Shown here: piece by piece, positions 1 through 5,361 of the stretch
Numbering within the stretch: position 1 is the stretch's first letter
Layout: each line of letters opens with the position of its first letter
Source of the DNA: Desulfobulbaceae bacterium
GTDB lineage: Bacteria; Desulfobacterota; Desulfobulbia; Desulfobulbales; Desulfobulbaceae
Assembly: GCA_007121995.1 (NCBI GenBank)
Contig: SKJK01000050.1
Location: forward strand, 1-6,607
Direction: 5' to 3'
Length of the DNA: 6,607 bases
The notes under the pieces: generated by a model
What the model was told of the DNA's origin: nothing
Seen by the model: only the letters and a program-made list of their open reading frames with translations
Database searches by the model: none
Made by a program: the position numbers and the translations under genes

Positions 1-132
1 AAGACCTATTTTCCGGTATGGTTCATGGTAGCGAATGCCGGAACGGCTTTCGCGAAGGGAAGCAAGCACTGCCTCCAAGGTATCACCAAGTGGCGAGACA
101 ATTCCCATTCCTGTTATGACTACTCTTCGCAT
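1..132 (-). CDS. fabB: Beta-ketoacyl-ACP synthase, FabB type (N-terminal fragment, cut by window edge)
   Basis: Reading the reverse strand from the ATG at 132-130 gives 44 codons with no stop, running off the left edge. The start, MRRVVITGMGIVSPLG, is the conserved N-terminal strand and glycine loop of ketoacyl-ACP synthases. The following VLASLRESRSGI closely matches the corresponding part of E. coli FabB (KAS I) and fits FabF less well. The family catalyses decarboxylative condensation of malonyl-ACP with an acyl-ACP in cytosolic fatty acid synthesis. The catalytic Cys and two His residues lie in the missing part, so activity cannot be judged. The ATG was chosen because family members begin at exactly this point. 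The frame stays open upstream to a TGA near 185, but no good Shine-Dalgarno sequence precedes any possible start. It is divergent from the ferritin gene. It could instead be a FabB-like enzyme of a secondary pathway. Confidence 0.85.
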   Translation of the reverse strand, partial: MRRVVITGMGIVSPLGDTLEAVLASLRESRSGIRYHEPYRKIGL

Positions 133-158
133 GAGACGTTTGTTGTACTCTGTAACTC

Positions 159-187
159 TATGAATAAAAAAAACCACAGCACGTCAA
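159..187 (-). promoter_or_regulatory. Possible promoter for the fabB-like gene
   Basis: On the reverse strand a good -35 hexamer, TTGACG (187-182), is followed after 17 bases by TTCATA (164-159), which is a poor -10. The spacer contains a run of eight T. The position, about 27 bases before the ATG at 132, is suitable. Only the -35 is convincing. Confidence 0.25.
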
Positions 188-265
188 CGTTCACAGGGTG
201 TAAGCAAAAAACTGCATGACCTGGAAACTTGAACCGCGACAGCTTTGCAGGAAAACAGGTTTAGT

Positions 266-286
266 TGCAAAAAACAACATTTTTCA
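266..286. promoter_or_regulatory. Imperfect A/T-rich inverted repeat in the divergent intergenic region
   Basis: The left arm TGCAAAAA and right arm TTTTTCA form an imperfect dyad around a CAACA centre. It lies between the divergent fabB-like and ferritin genes, just upstream of the presumed ferritin promoter, where an operator might be expected. It does not match a Fur or PerR box that I recognise. A/T-rich DNA makes such repeats by chance, so this is weak. The rest of 133-424 holds no gene that I can support. Confidence 0.2.
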
Positions 287-294
287 GTGAAGGC

Positions 295-323
295 ATGGAA
301 TTCCCTGCGGTTATGTTTATAAT
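295..323 (+). promoter_or_regulatory. Possible promoter for the ferritin gene
   Basis: A perfect TATAAT (318-323) lies about 100 bases before the ferritin ATG. The -35 position (295-300, ATGGAA) does not resemble TTGACA. An 8-bp palindrome, GGAATTCC (297-304), sits there instead, which could mean an activator-dependent promoter or a repressor site over the -35. The predicted leader also contains two GGATCC copies (342-347 and 354-359) able to pair as a 6-bp hairpin. The -10 is clear; the rest is inference. Confidence 0.35.
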
Positions 324-411
324 AGGAAAATTGAACCATCAGGATCCTCACCGGGATCCCGAACGTCTCTACCCAGAGGACACAACCGGTTGTTACCGTG
401 GCCCGTCAACC

Positions 412-420
412 AAAGGAGAG
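412..420 (+). promoter_or_regulatory. Ribosome binding site deciding the ferritin start
   Basis: AAAGGAGAG contains a strong AGGAG core (414-418) six bases before the ATG at 425. It supports that start over the in-frame GTG at 398, which would add nine residues not typical of ferritins and has no such site. Confidence 0.85.
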
Positions 421-424
421 CACC

Positions 425-940
425 ATGTTGAAGAAAACAATGCAGCAAGCGATGAATGATCAGATCAATGCAGAAATGTATTCTTCTTATCTGTATTTGT
501 CCATGGAGGCCTATTTCCAGTCGATCAGCCTGAACGGATTTGCAGCCTGGATGCGGGCTCAGGTACAGGAAGAACTGATGCACGCAATGAAATTTTACGA
601 TTTTGTCCATGAGCGTGGCGGTCAGGTTACCCTGGAGTCCATCAACAAACCCGATACTGCCTGGGCCTCGCCACTGGCGGCTTTTGAAGCCGTTCTCAAG
701 CACGAACAGCACGTCACCAGCCTGATCAATGACCTGGTAGACCTGGCCATCAGCGAAAAAGACCACGCTTCCAACATTTTTCTGCAATGGTTCGTCACCG
801 AACAGGTCGAAGAAGAGGCCAGTGTTGGTGAGGTGGTCGAAAAACTGCGCTTGATCCAGGACAACCCTTCCGGTCTATTTATGATGGATGCGGAAATGGG
901 TAAACGGGTCTTTACCATCACCGCAGGTGCCGGAGAATAA
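425..940 (+). CDS. ftnA: Non-haem bacterial ferritin (FtnA type)
   Basis: The 171-residue product is a cytosolic iron-storage protein. The family forms 24-subunit shells that oxidise Fe(II) at a di-iron centre and store it as a ferric mineral. Counting from the ATG at 425, the E. coli FtnA ferroxidase ligands are all present at the same positions: E17, E50, H53, E94, Q127 and E130. The third (C) site glutamates E49, E126 and E129 are also there. No haem-ligand methionine pattern of bacterioferritin is evident, and the length is normal for FtnA. Helix motifs NAEMYSSYLYLSMEAYF (15-31) and EELMHAMKFYDFVHERGG (49-66) are typical. The next gene starts 21 bases downstream, so cotranscription is likely. 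Iron or oxidative-stress control is expected for the family, but no recognisable Fur box is visible upstream. Confidence 0.96.
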   Translation: MLKKTMQQAMNDQINAEMYSSYLYLSMEAYFQSISLNGFAAWMRAQVQEELMHAMKFYDFVHERGGQVTLESINKPDTAWASPLAAFEAVLKHEQHVTSLINDLVDLAISEKDHASNIFLQWFVTEQVEEEASVGEVVEKLRLIQDNPSGLFMMDAEMGKRVFTITAGAGE

Positions 941-961
941 GATCCGACAGGGAGCAGCGGT

Positions 962-1666
962 TTGGCCAGCAGGAAGATCAAAACCAGGGTCCTGGAACTG
1001 CTAAAGAACCAGGACCTGACCACCATCAGGGTGATACTGGACCAGTATCCAGCCAAAGATGTGGTCAATGTCCTGTTTTCCCCCATCTGCCGGGAGGACC
1101 CGCTCATACGATGGCCGGCAATAATCAGCATGGGAGACGCAGTCCTTCGCCTGGCCGCAACGGATATGGAAGAGGCACGCATTGTCATGCGTCGTTTTCT
1201 CTGGAGCCTGAACGATGAGTCAGGCGGCATCGGCTGGGGGGCTCCCGAATGCATGGCCGAGATCATGTGTCGCCATCGCGGCCTGGCGGAAGAATATATC
1301 CACATGCTGATTTCCTACATGCGCGGCGATGGTGACAAACCTTTCCAGGACGGCAATTTTCTTGAGCATCCGATCTTGCAGCGTGGACTTTTGTGGGGCA
1401 TCGCCCGCCTGAGCCGTGCTCGCCCGGATTTGCTGGTCGAAAAAGGCGCTGACAAGGACATCCCCCTCTATCTCGATGCAGAGGACCCGGAAACCAGAGC
1501 CCTGGCCGCTCTGGCTGCCGGAGCTCTCCACCTGAAAACAACGCGGCAGACTCTCCACCAGCTGACCGCCGACTCCTCTCCACTGTCCCTGTACCTGAAT
1601 ACCGACTTTGTGCAGACAACGCTCGGTGCCATGGCACAATCCGCCCTTGAGGCCCTGGACCAATGA
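962..1666 (+). CDS. DVU0298-like helical (HEAT-like) protein of unknown function
   Basis: The 234-residue product is predicted soluble and mainly alpha-helical, with no signal peptide or membrane segment. From memory it resembles the uncharacterised DVU0298-type family of Desulfobacterota. Its most distinctive stretch is DESGGIGWGAPECMAEI (85-101), then DGNFLEHPILQRGLLWGI (130-147). The later helices, such as DPETRALAALAAGAL, look like HEAT or armadillo repeats, which usually bind proteins. No catalytic motif is evident. The start is TTG at 962, with GGGAG at 950-954 seven bases before it. The first in-frame ATG is codon 57, which would remove conserved-looking sequence. The stop overlaps the next start as ATGA (1663-1666), so the two proteins are probably made together and may work together. 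The family name is recalled, not checked by search. Confidence 0.8.
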   Translation: MASRKIKTRVLELLKNQDLTTIRVILDQYPAKDVVNVLFSPICREDPLIRWPAIISMGDAVLRLAATDMEEARIVMRRFLWSLNDESGGIGWGAPECMAEIMCRHRGLAEEYIHMLISYMRGDGDKPFQDGNFLEHPILQRGLLWGIARLSRARPDLLVEKGADKDIPLYLDAEDPETRALAALAAGALHLKTTRQTLHQLTADSSPLSLYLNTDFVQTTLGAMAQSALEALDQ

Positions 1667-2937
1667 CGAATGCCTCTCTTTTCCCAGCCGCCGCCTGTGT
1701 GCAGTTCACCATCGCTCTGGGTGAGATTGATAAAAATATCGAGCAGGTCGAACAACTGATCAACAGCTGCCAGCCGGCTGCAAACACCCTGTTGCTCCTG
1801 CCGGAACTGTGGGCCACTGGTTTTGACTATGCCCGCACCGCCGAACTGGGGGCCCGGACCCCGGAAGTAATCTCCCGCATGCAGCAAATGGCGGCAAGAT
1901 ATCAAGTCTACTTGGCCGGAACGCTGACGGAGTTGCCGGGCAATGAGGGTCTCCCCTGCAATATGCTCTACCTGGTCGGGCCTCACGGAGTGATCGGGCG
2001 CAGGGCCAAACAGCACCTCTTCGCCTTCTGGCAGGAGGACCAGCACTATCAGAGTGGGCAGGCTGCACCATTGCTGCAGACCCCTCAGGGTCCACTGGGG
2101 ACGCTGATCTGTTACGACCTTCGTTTTCCGGAACTGGCACGCCGGCAGGTCTTTGCCGGCTGCCGTATCCTGGTGGTTTCCGCCCAATGGCCGTTGGTTC
2201 GACTCGACCACTGGCAAGCCCTGCTGCGAGCCCGAGCCATTGAAAACCAGAGCTACGTTGTGGCCGCCAACAGCTGTGGCCGGACCGGACCGATGGAATT
2301 GGCCGGTCACTCCATGATCATCGGACCAGACGGCACGGATCTATGCACCGCCGGGACCGCGGCGACGGTTATCAGCTGCCGCCTGGACAACAGTGCGGTG
2401 GATGCGCAACGCAGCAGATTTTACCCTGCCGGACGGCGGGCCTGGTTGAGCGCTGACAAAAGCAAGATCAAAACCCTGGACGATTTGCTTCCCGAACTGG
2501 CCCTGATCCGACGGGACAAGAGCCGCATCGCCTTTACCAATGGCTGTTTTGACATTCTCCACCCCGGTCACGTCAGCTATCTGGAAAAAGCCCGCAGCAG
2601 CGCCGACTGTCTGGTGGTGGGCGTCAATACTGACGTTTCGGTTCGGGCCCTCAAAGGACCTGATCGGCCGATCAACAGTGAACAAGACCGGGCACGGGTG
2701 CTGGCTGCCCTGGGCTGTGTCGATTATGTGGTACTCTTTGCCGAAGAAACGCCCATTGGTCTGATCACCGCCATCATGCCCGATATTCTGGTCAAGGGGG
2801 CCGACTGGGCAGAAGAGCACATTGTCGGCGCCGCTGAAGTCAAGGCTCAGGGAGGGCGACTCTTGCGCATTCCCTTTACCCACGACCGCTCGACCACCAC
2901 CCTCATCGACAGAATCAGGACTGCGGTGAGCGATTAA
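1663..2937 (+). CDS. Fusion: YafV/Nit2-like amidohydrolase + heptose-1-phosphate adenylyltransferase (HldE C-terminal domain)
   Basis: One uninterrupted frame of 424 residues holds two enzymes. Residues 1 to about 262 form a nitrilase-superfamily domain with the full triad: E48 (LLPELWATGF), K116 (RRAKQHLF) and C150 (LICYDLRFPE). HWQALLRARAIENQSYV (183-199) resembles omega-amidases such as E. coli YafV, which hydrolyse alpha-keto acid amides. Residues from about 268 form a cytidylyltransferase-like domain with FTNGCFDILHPGH (291-303, the HxGH nucleotide site), a VGVNTD strand, LKGPDRPIN, LVKGADW and a C-terminal RSTTTLIDRI. This matches RfaE2, the HldE C-terminal part, which makes ADP-heptose for lipopolysaccharide. 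The heptose kinase domain (RfaE1) normally fused to it in E. coli is absent from the window. Both domains look intact and cytosolic. The linker (about 263-272) is short. Translation is coupled to the preceding gene by an ATGA overlap. The amide substrate is unknown. Confidence 0.93.
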   Translation: MTNASLFPAAACVQFTIALGEIDKNIEQVEQLINSCQPAANTLLLLPELWATGFDYARTAELGARTPEVISRMQQMAARYQVYLAGTLTELPGNEGLPCNMLYLVGPHGVIGRRAKQHLFAFWQEDQHYQSGQAAPLLQTPQGPLGTLICYDLRFPELARRQVFAGCRILVVSAQWPLVRLDHWQALLRARAIENQSYVVAANSCGRTGPMELAGHSMIIGPDGTDLCTAGTAATVISCRLDNSAVDAQRSRFYPAGRRAWLSADKSKIKTLDDLLPELALIRRDKSRIAFTNGCFDILHPGHVSYLEKARSSADCLVVGVNTDVSVRALKGPDRPINSEQDRARVLAALGCVDYVVLFAEETPIGLITAIMPDILVKGADWAEEHIVGAAEVKAQGGRLLRIPFTHDRSTTTLIDRIRTAVSD

Positions 2938-2976
2938 ACCCCTGAACAACCTGTTTCCCACCAAGGAGAACCACAA

Positions 2977-3174
2977 ATGATCACCGTACAAATTCAAGGC
3001 ATGAGCTGCCAACACTGTGCCGCAACGGCGCAAAAGGTTTTGCAAGAGTTGGGCGCCACCATGGTGCAGGTTGACGTGGCCAGAGGCGAAGCTCGCTTTG
3101 AGGGCATGGTGGACCAGGAGGCCTTGCGGCGGGCGATGGCGGCCCAAGGGTACGAAGTGGTTACTGAACCCTGA
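2977..3174 (+). CDS. copZ: CopZ-like heavy-metal-associated (HMA) metallochaperone
   Basis: This 65-residue protein is a single HMA domain with the ferredoxin-like beta-alpha-beta-beta-alpha-beta pattern. The metal loop is GMSCQHC (8-14) with C11 and C14, identical to the Cu(I) loop of Bacillus subtilis CopZ. The C-terminal AAQGYEV also matches the family end. Such proteins bind Cu(I) in the cytosol and pass it to P-type ATPases or repressors. No CopA ATPase or copper regulator is in the window, so the partner and metal are inferred; other soft metals are possible. A strong AAGGAGA (2963-2969) precedes the ATG by seven bases. The gene lies 39 bases after the fusion gene on the same strand and may be its last cotranscribed neighbour. 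I see no separate promoter in the short gap. Confidence 0.9.
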   Translation: MITVQIQGMSCQHCAATAQKVLQELGATMVQVDVARGEARFEGMVDQEALRRAMAAQGYEVVTEP

Positions 3175-3219
3175 GTCCATGACGGCTGGGATCTTGTTTA
3201 GGATATATTTTGCTGTGAT

Positions 3220-3232
3220 CAGGTTATACCTG
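3220..3232. promoter_or_regulatory. Perfect small dyad in the convergent intergenic gap
   Basis: CAGGT and ACCTG arms flank a TAT centre, a perfect 13-base dyad in the gap between copZ and the end of cbiB. It could be an operator-like site or a weak RNA hairpin. No T-run follows on either strand, so it is not a standard intrinsic terminator. Its function is unknown, and it may be chance. Confidence 0.2.
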
Positions 3233-3298
3233 CGGCGGCATTGTTCCCTACGCCTTCACCCGACGCACAGACGGACGCTCATGGATCCTGGCGAACGG

Positions 3299-4261
3299 TT
3301 ATAAAAAAACAAGCAAAGATATCAACCAGCCGACACCACAGCCCAACACAGAGGTTACAAACATCAGCCGGCAGGCCTGGTGGATATGGTATGTCTGCAC
3401 CGCTGCCAACCCGACCCCGATATAGGGCTTCTCCACCAGCACCCCGCCATAGGTATTGGGACCATTCAACTGCACCCCCAGCGCTCCGGCAAATGCTGCC
3501 TCCGGATAACCGGCATTGGGGCTGGCATGCTGCCGGCCTTCATGCCAGGCCGTGACCAGGGCGGACCGGCCGGCGATGCCGATCAGCCAGGCTGCCAGGG
3601 CGATGAGCGGCACAGCCAGGCGGGCGGGCAGGAAATTGGCGGCATCATCGATTCTGGCCGCAGCCCTGCCAAAGAGTACATAGCGCCGATTTCTGTACCC
3701 CACCATCGAATCGAGAGTATTGACCATCTTGTAGGCTATGGCCAGGGGCGCGCCGCCGATCACCGCAAAAAAAAGCGGGGCCAGAACGCCGTCCACCACG
3801 TTTTCGGCCACGGTTTCCACGGTGGCCCTGCCAATATCATCGGCCTGATACTGCTCCACATCCCGGCCGACAATCATGGCGACTTTGCCGCGGGCCTGGT
3901 CAACCTCTCCGCTGACCAGCAGAGCATGGATCTCCATGCCCGCCTGGGCAAGGGACCTGGCGGAAAAACAATAAAAAAGGAGCACCGTCTCGACCGCGAA
4001 GCCCAGGACACCATGGATCCGATACGACATGCCCACGGTACAAGCGGCAAGTCCCCAGGATCCGAGGATGAGCACAACGGCAAAGGCAAGGCCGGCAAGG
4101 AGCTCACGGGTAAAAAGACGGCGAAAAAACGGCTCGGCGATCTCGATGGCCCGGCCCATCCAGCGAACAGGATGGGGAAGGTGCCGTGGGTCGCCACAAC
4201 ATGCATCAAGAACAAAGGCTGTCGGCAGGGCCAGCCAGGGCAGCATCTCCAGCAACGTCAT
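3299..4261 (-). CDS. cbiB: Adenosylcobinamide-phosphate synthase CbiB
   Basis: The 320-residue membrane protein has the usual family length (about 319 in Salmonella). It joins (R)-1-amino-2-propanol phosphate to adenosylcobyric acid, giving adenosylcobinamide phosphate. Family hallmarks visible are DACCGDPRHLPHPVRWMGR (19-37), GRDVEQ, ATVETVAENVVDGVLAPLFF, YKMVNTLDSMVGYRN and, near the C-terminus, NAGYPEAAFAGALGVQLNGP. Several hydrophobic stretches are predicted membrane helices, for example near residue 60, around the APLFFAVIGG segment, the VPLIALAAWLIGIAG segment and the C-terminal end. Its ATG overlaps the cobD stop as ATGA (4258-4261), so it is translated by coupling; only a weak GAGAAG lies just upstream. 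It is the last visible gene of the cobalamin operon and converges on copZ. Confidence 0.97.
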   Translation of the reverse strand: MTLLEMLPWLALPTAFVLDACCGDPRHLPHPVRWMGRAIEIAEPFFRRLFTRELLAGLAFAVVLILGSWGLAACTVGMSYRIHGVLGFAVETVLLFYCFSARSLAQAGMEIHALLVSGEVDQARGKVAMIVGRDVEQYQADDIGRATVETVAENVVDGVLAPLFFAVIGGAPLAIAYKMVNTLDSMVGYRNRRYVLFGRAAARIDDAANFLPARLAVPLIALAAWLIGIAGRSALVTAWHEGRQHASPNAGYPEAAFAGALGVQLNGPNTYGGVLVEKPYIGVGLAAVQTYHIHQACRLMFVTSVLGCGVGWLISLLVFL

Positions 4262-5361
4262 GACTTCTCTTCAATCCCACCAGGACCGATACCGACCACA
4301 TCGAGAAGATGTCCGGCAACCGCTTCATTAGTAGCGGCATCCTTGAGGGCAATGCGGATATAACCGGCATCGAGACCATGAAAATTGCTGCAGTTACGGA
4401 TAAGGATGCGTTGCCTGGCCAGCGCCCGACAGACGGATTCAGCCTTAAGCGGCTTTGGCAGGGCCATGAGGAAGTACGAAGTCCGGCTCGGATAGAGGGT
4501 GAGGTGAGCGGGCTGCATCCGTTCACGGAACAGACGTCCCTCCGTGGCCAGATAATTGTGGGTGCGGGCCACGAAAGCCGTCGCTGCCGCTCCATTGTCA
4601 CCGAGAAAACGGACCGCCTCCTGGGCCAGGCTGTTGACGCTCCAGGGTTGCATGTAGCGCCGAAACCCCTCGAGAATCGCTGCATTGGCAATCAAAAACC
4701 CTGCCCGCAACCCGGGCATGCCGAAGATTTTTGAGACCGACCAGAGGACAAGGACATTGTCGAGACCGCAATGGCCCATCCCCCTGGCCTCTTCCGAGGC
4801 GACAAACGGCAGATAGGATTCGTCAATAATGAAACGTACCCCTGGGTGCCTGCGGCACAGACGGAGCAGCGCCGTGTGCGGGATTAATTGACCGGTGGGA
4901 TTGTTAGGATTGCAGAGAAAGACCGTATCGTGACCGCCAAGTGCCTCCTCCAGCCGCTCCGGATCGGGAGCGAACCCGGTGGCCGCAGTCGCCAGGAAGA
5001 AATCCGGTTCCTGGCCATGCATCCGGCAGCCATCGGCGTAGTCGGCATAGGTGGGGCCGACTATCAGCACCTTCCGCGAGTTGAGGGCGGCACAGGCCGC
5101 ATAGATAAACTGGGTGGTGCCGCCACCGGCCAGAATACGCTCTTCTGCGATTCCCAGGAGTGTAGCAATGCTTCGTATCGCCAACCGACCATCGACCTCG
5201 GGCAGAACGCGGATACGGTCGAGATGCTCACGGAGGTGTTGGATCAATCCGGGCATCGTCCCCAACGGATTGATATTGCTGCTCATATCAACAATGTCTT
5301 CCGGCCGGCAGCCGAGCTCATCGGCCAGGGCAAAGATATTGCCGCCATGTCCCTGGATCAT
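4258..5361 (-). CDS. cobD: L-threonine-O-3-phosphate decarboxylase CobD
   Basis: The 367-residue product is a fold-type I PLP enzyme close in length to Salmonella CobD (364). CobD decarboxylates threonine phosphate to (R)-1-amino-2-propanol O-2-phosphate, the substrate of CbiB encoded next. It begins with HGGN (5-8) and has SSNINPLG (27-34), which favour CobD over the related histidinol-phosphate aminotransferase HisC. PLP-site features are NPNNPTG (151-157), DESY (180-183), SVSK with the Schiff-base lysine K211, and GLRAG with R219. YIRIALKD near the C-terminus holds the carboxylate-binding arginine. The start ATG at 5361 overlaps the cobQ stop as ATGA (5358-5361), and AAAGGA (5374-5369 on this strand) precedes it by seven bases. 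HisC cannot be fully excluded by eye, but the N-terminus and neighbours make CobD the clear choice. Confidence 0.95.
   Translation of the reverse strand: MIQGHGGNIFALADELGCRPEDIVDMSSNINPLGTMPGLIQHLREHLDRIRVLPEVDGRLAIRSIATLLGIAEERILAGGGTTQFIYAACAALNSRKVLIVGPTYADYADGCRMHGQEPDFFLATAATGFAPDPERLEEALGGHDTVFLCNPNNPTGQLIPHTALLRLCRRHPGVRFIIDESYLPFVASEEARGMGHCGLDNVLVLWSVSKIFGMPGLRAGFLIANAAILEGFRRYMQPWSVNSLAQEAVRFLGDNGAAATAFVARTHNYLATEGRLFRERMQPAHLTLYPSRTSYFLMALPKPLKAESVCRALARQRILIRNCSNFHGLDAGYIRIALKDAATNEAVAGHLLDVVGIGPGGIEEKS

Noticed and set aside
25..219. Plus-strand open frame of 64 codons at the left end.
   Set aside because: It lies largely opposite the well-supported FabB-type start, resembles no family I know and has no ribosome binding site.
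317..331. TTATAAT-containing stretch as half of a PerR-like box near the ferritin promoter.
   Set aside because: The second half-site is absent; the match is explained by the -10 hexamer TATAAT.
398..424. GTG at 398 as an upstream ferritin start.
   Set aside because: The nine added residues have no family support, and the strong AGGAG lies before the ATG at 425.
2446..2937. Internal TTG at 2446 as a separate start for the adenylyltransferase domain.
   Set aside because: No Shine-Dalgarno sequence precedes it, and the frame is continuous with the amidase domain.
3216..3253. Reverse-strand piece with AGGGAA followed by GCCGCCGC, loosely like the core of a cobalamin riboswitch.
   Set aside because: It lies downstream of cbiB, not upstream of any minus-strand gene. 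The conserved B12-box region and the spacing between the two motifs do not fit, so chance similarity is more likely.
3380..4363. Long plus-strand open frame opposite cbiB.
   Set aside because: It is rich in G, H, R and P with no recognisable domain, and the reverse strand encodes a full-length CbiB; it is a coding shadow.
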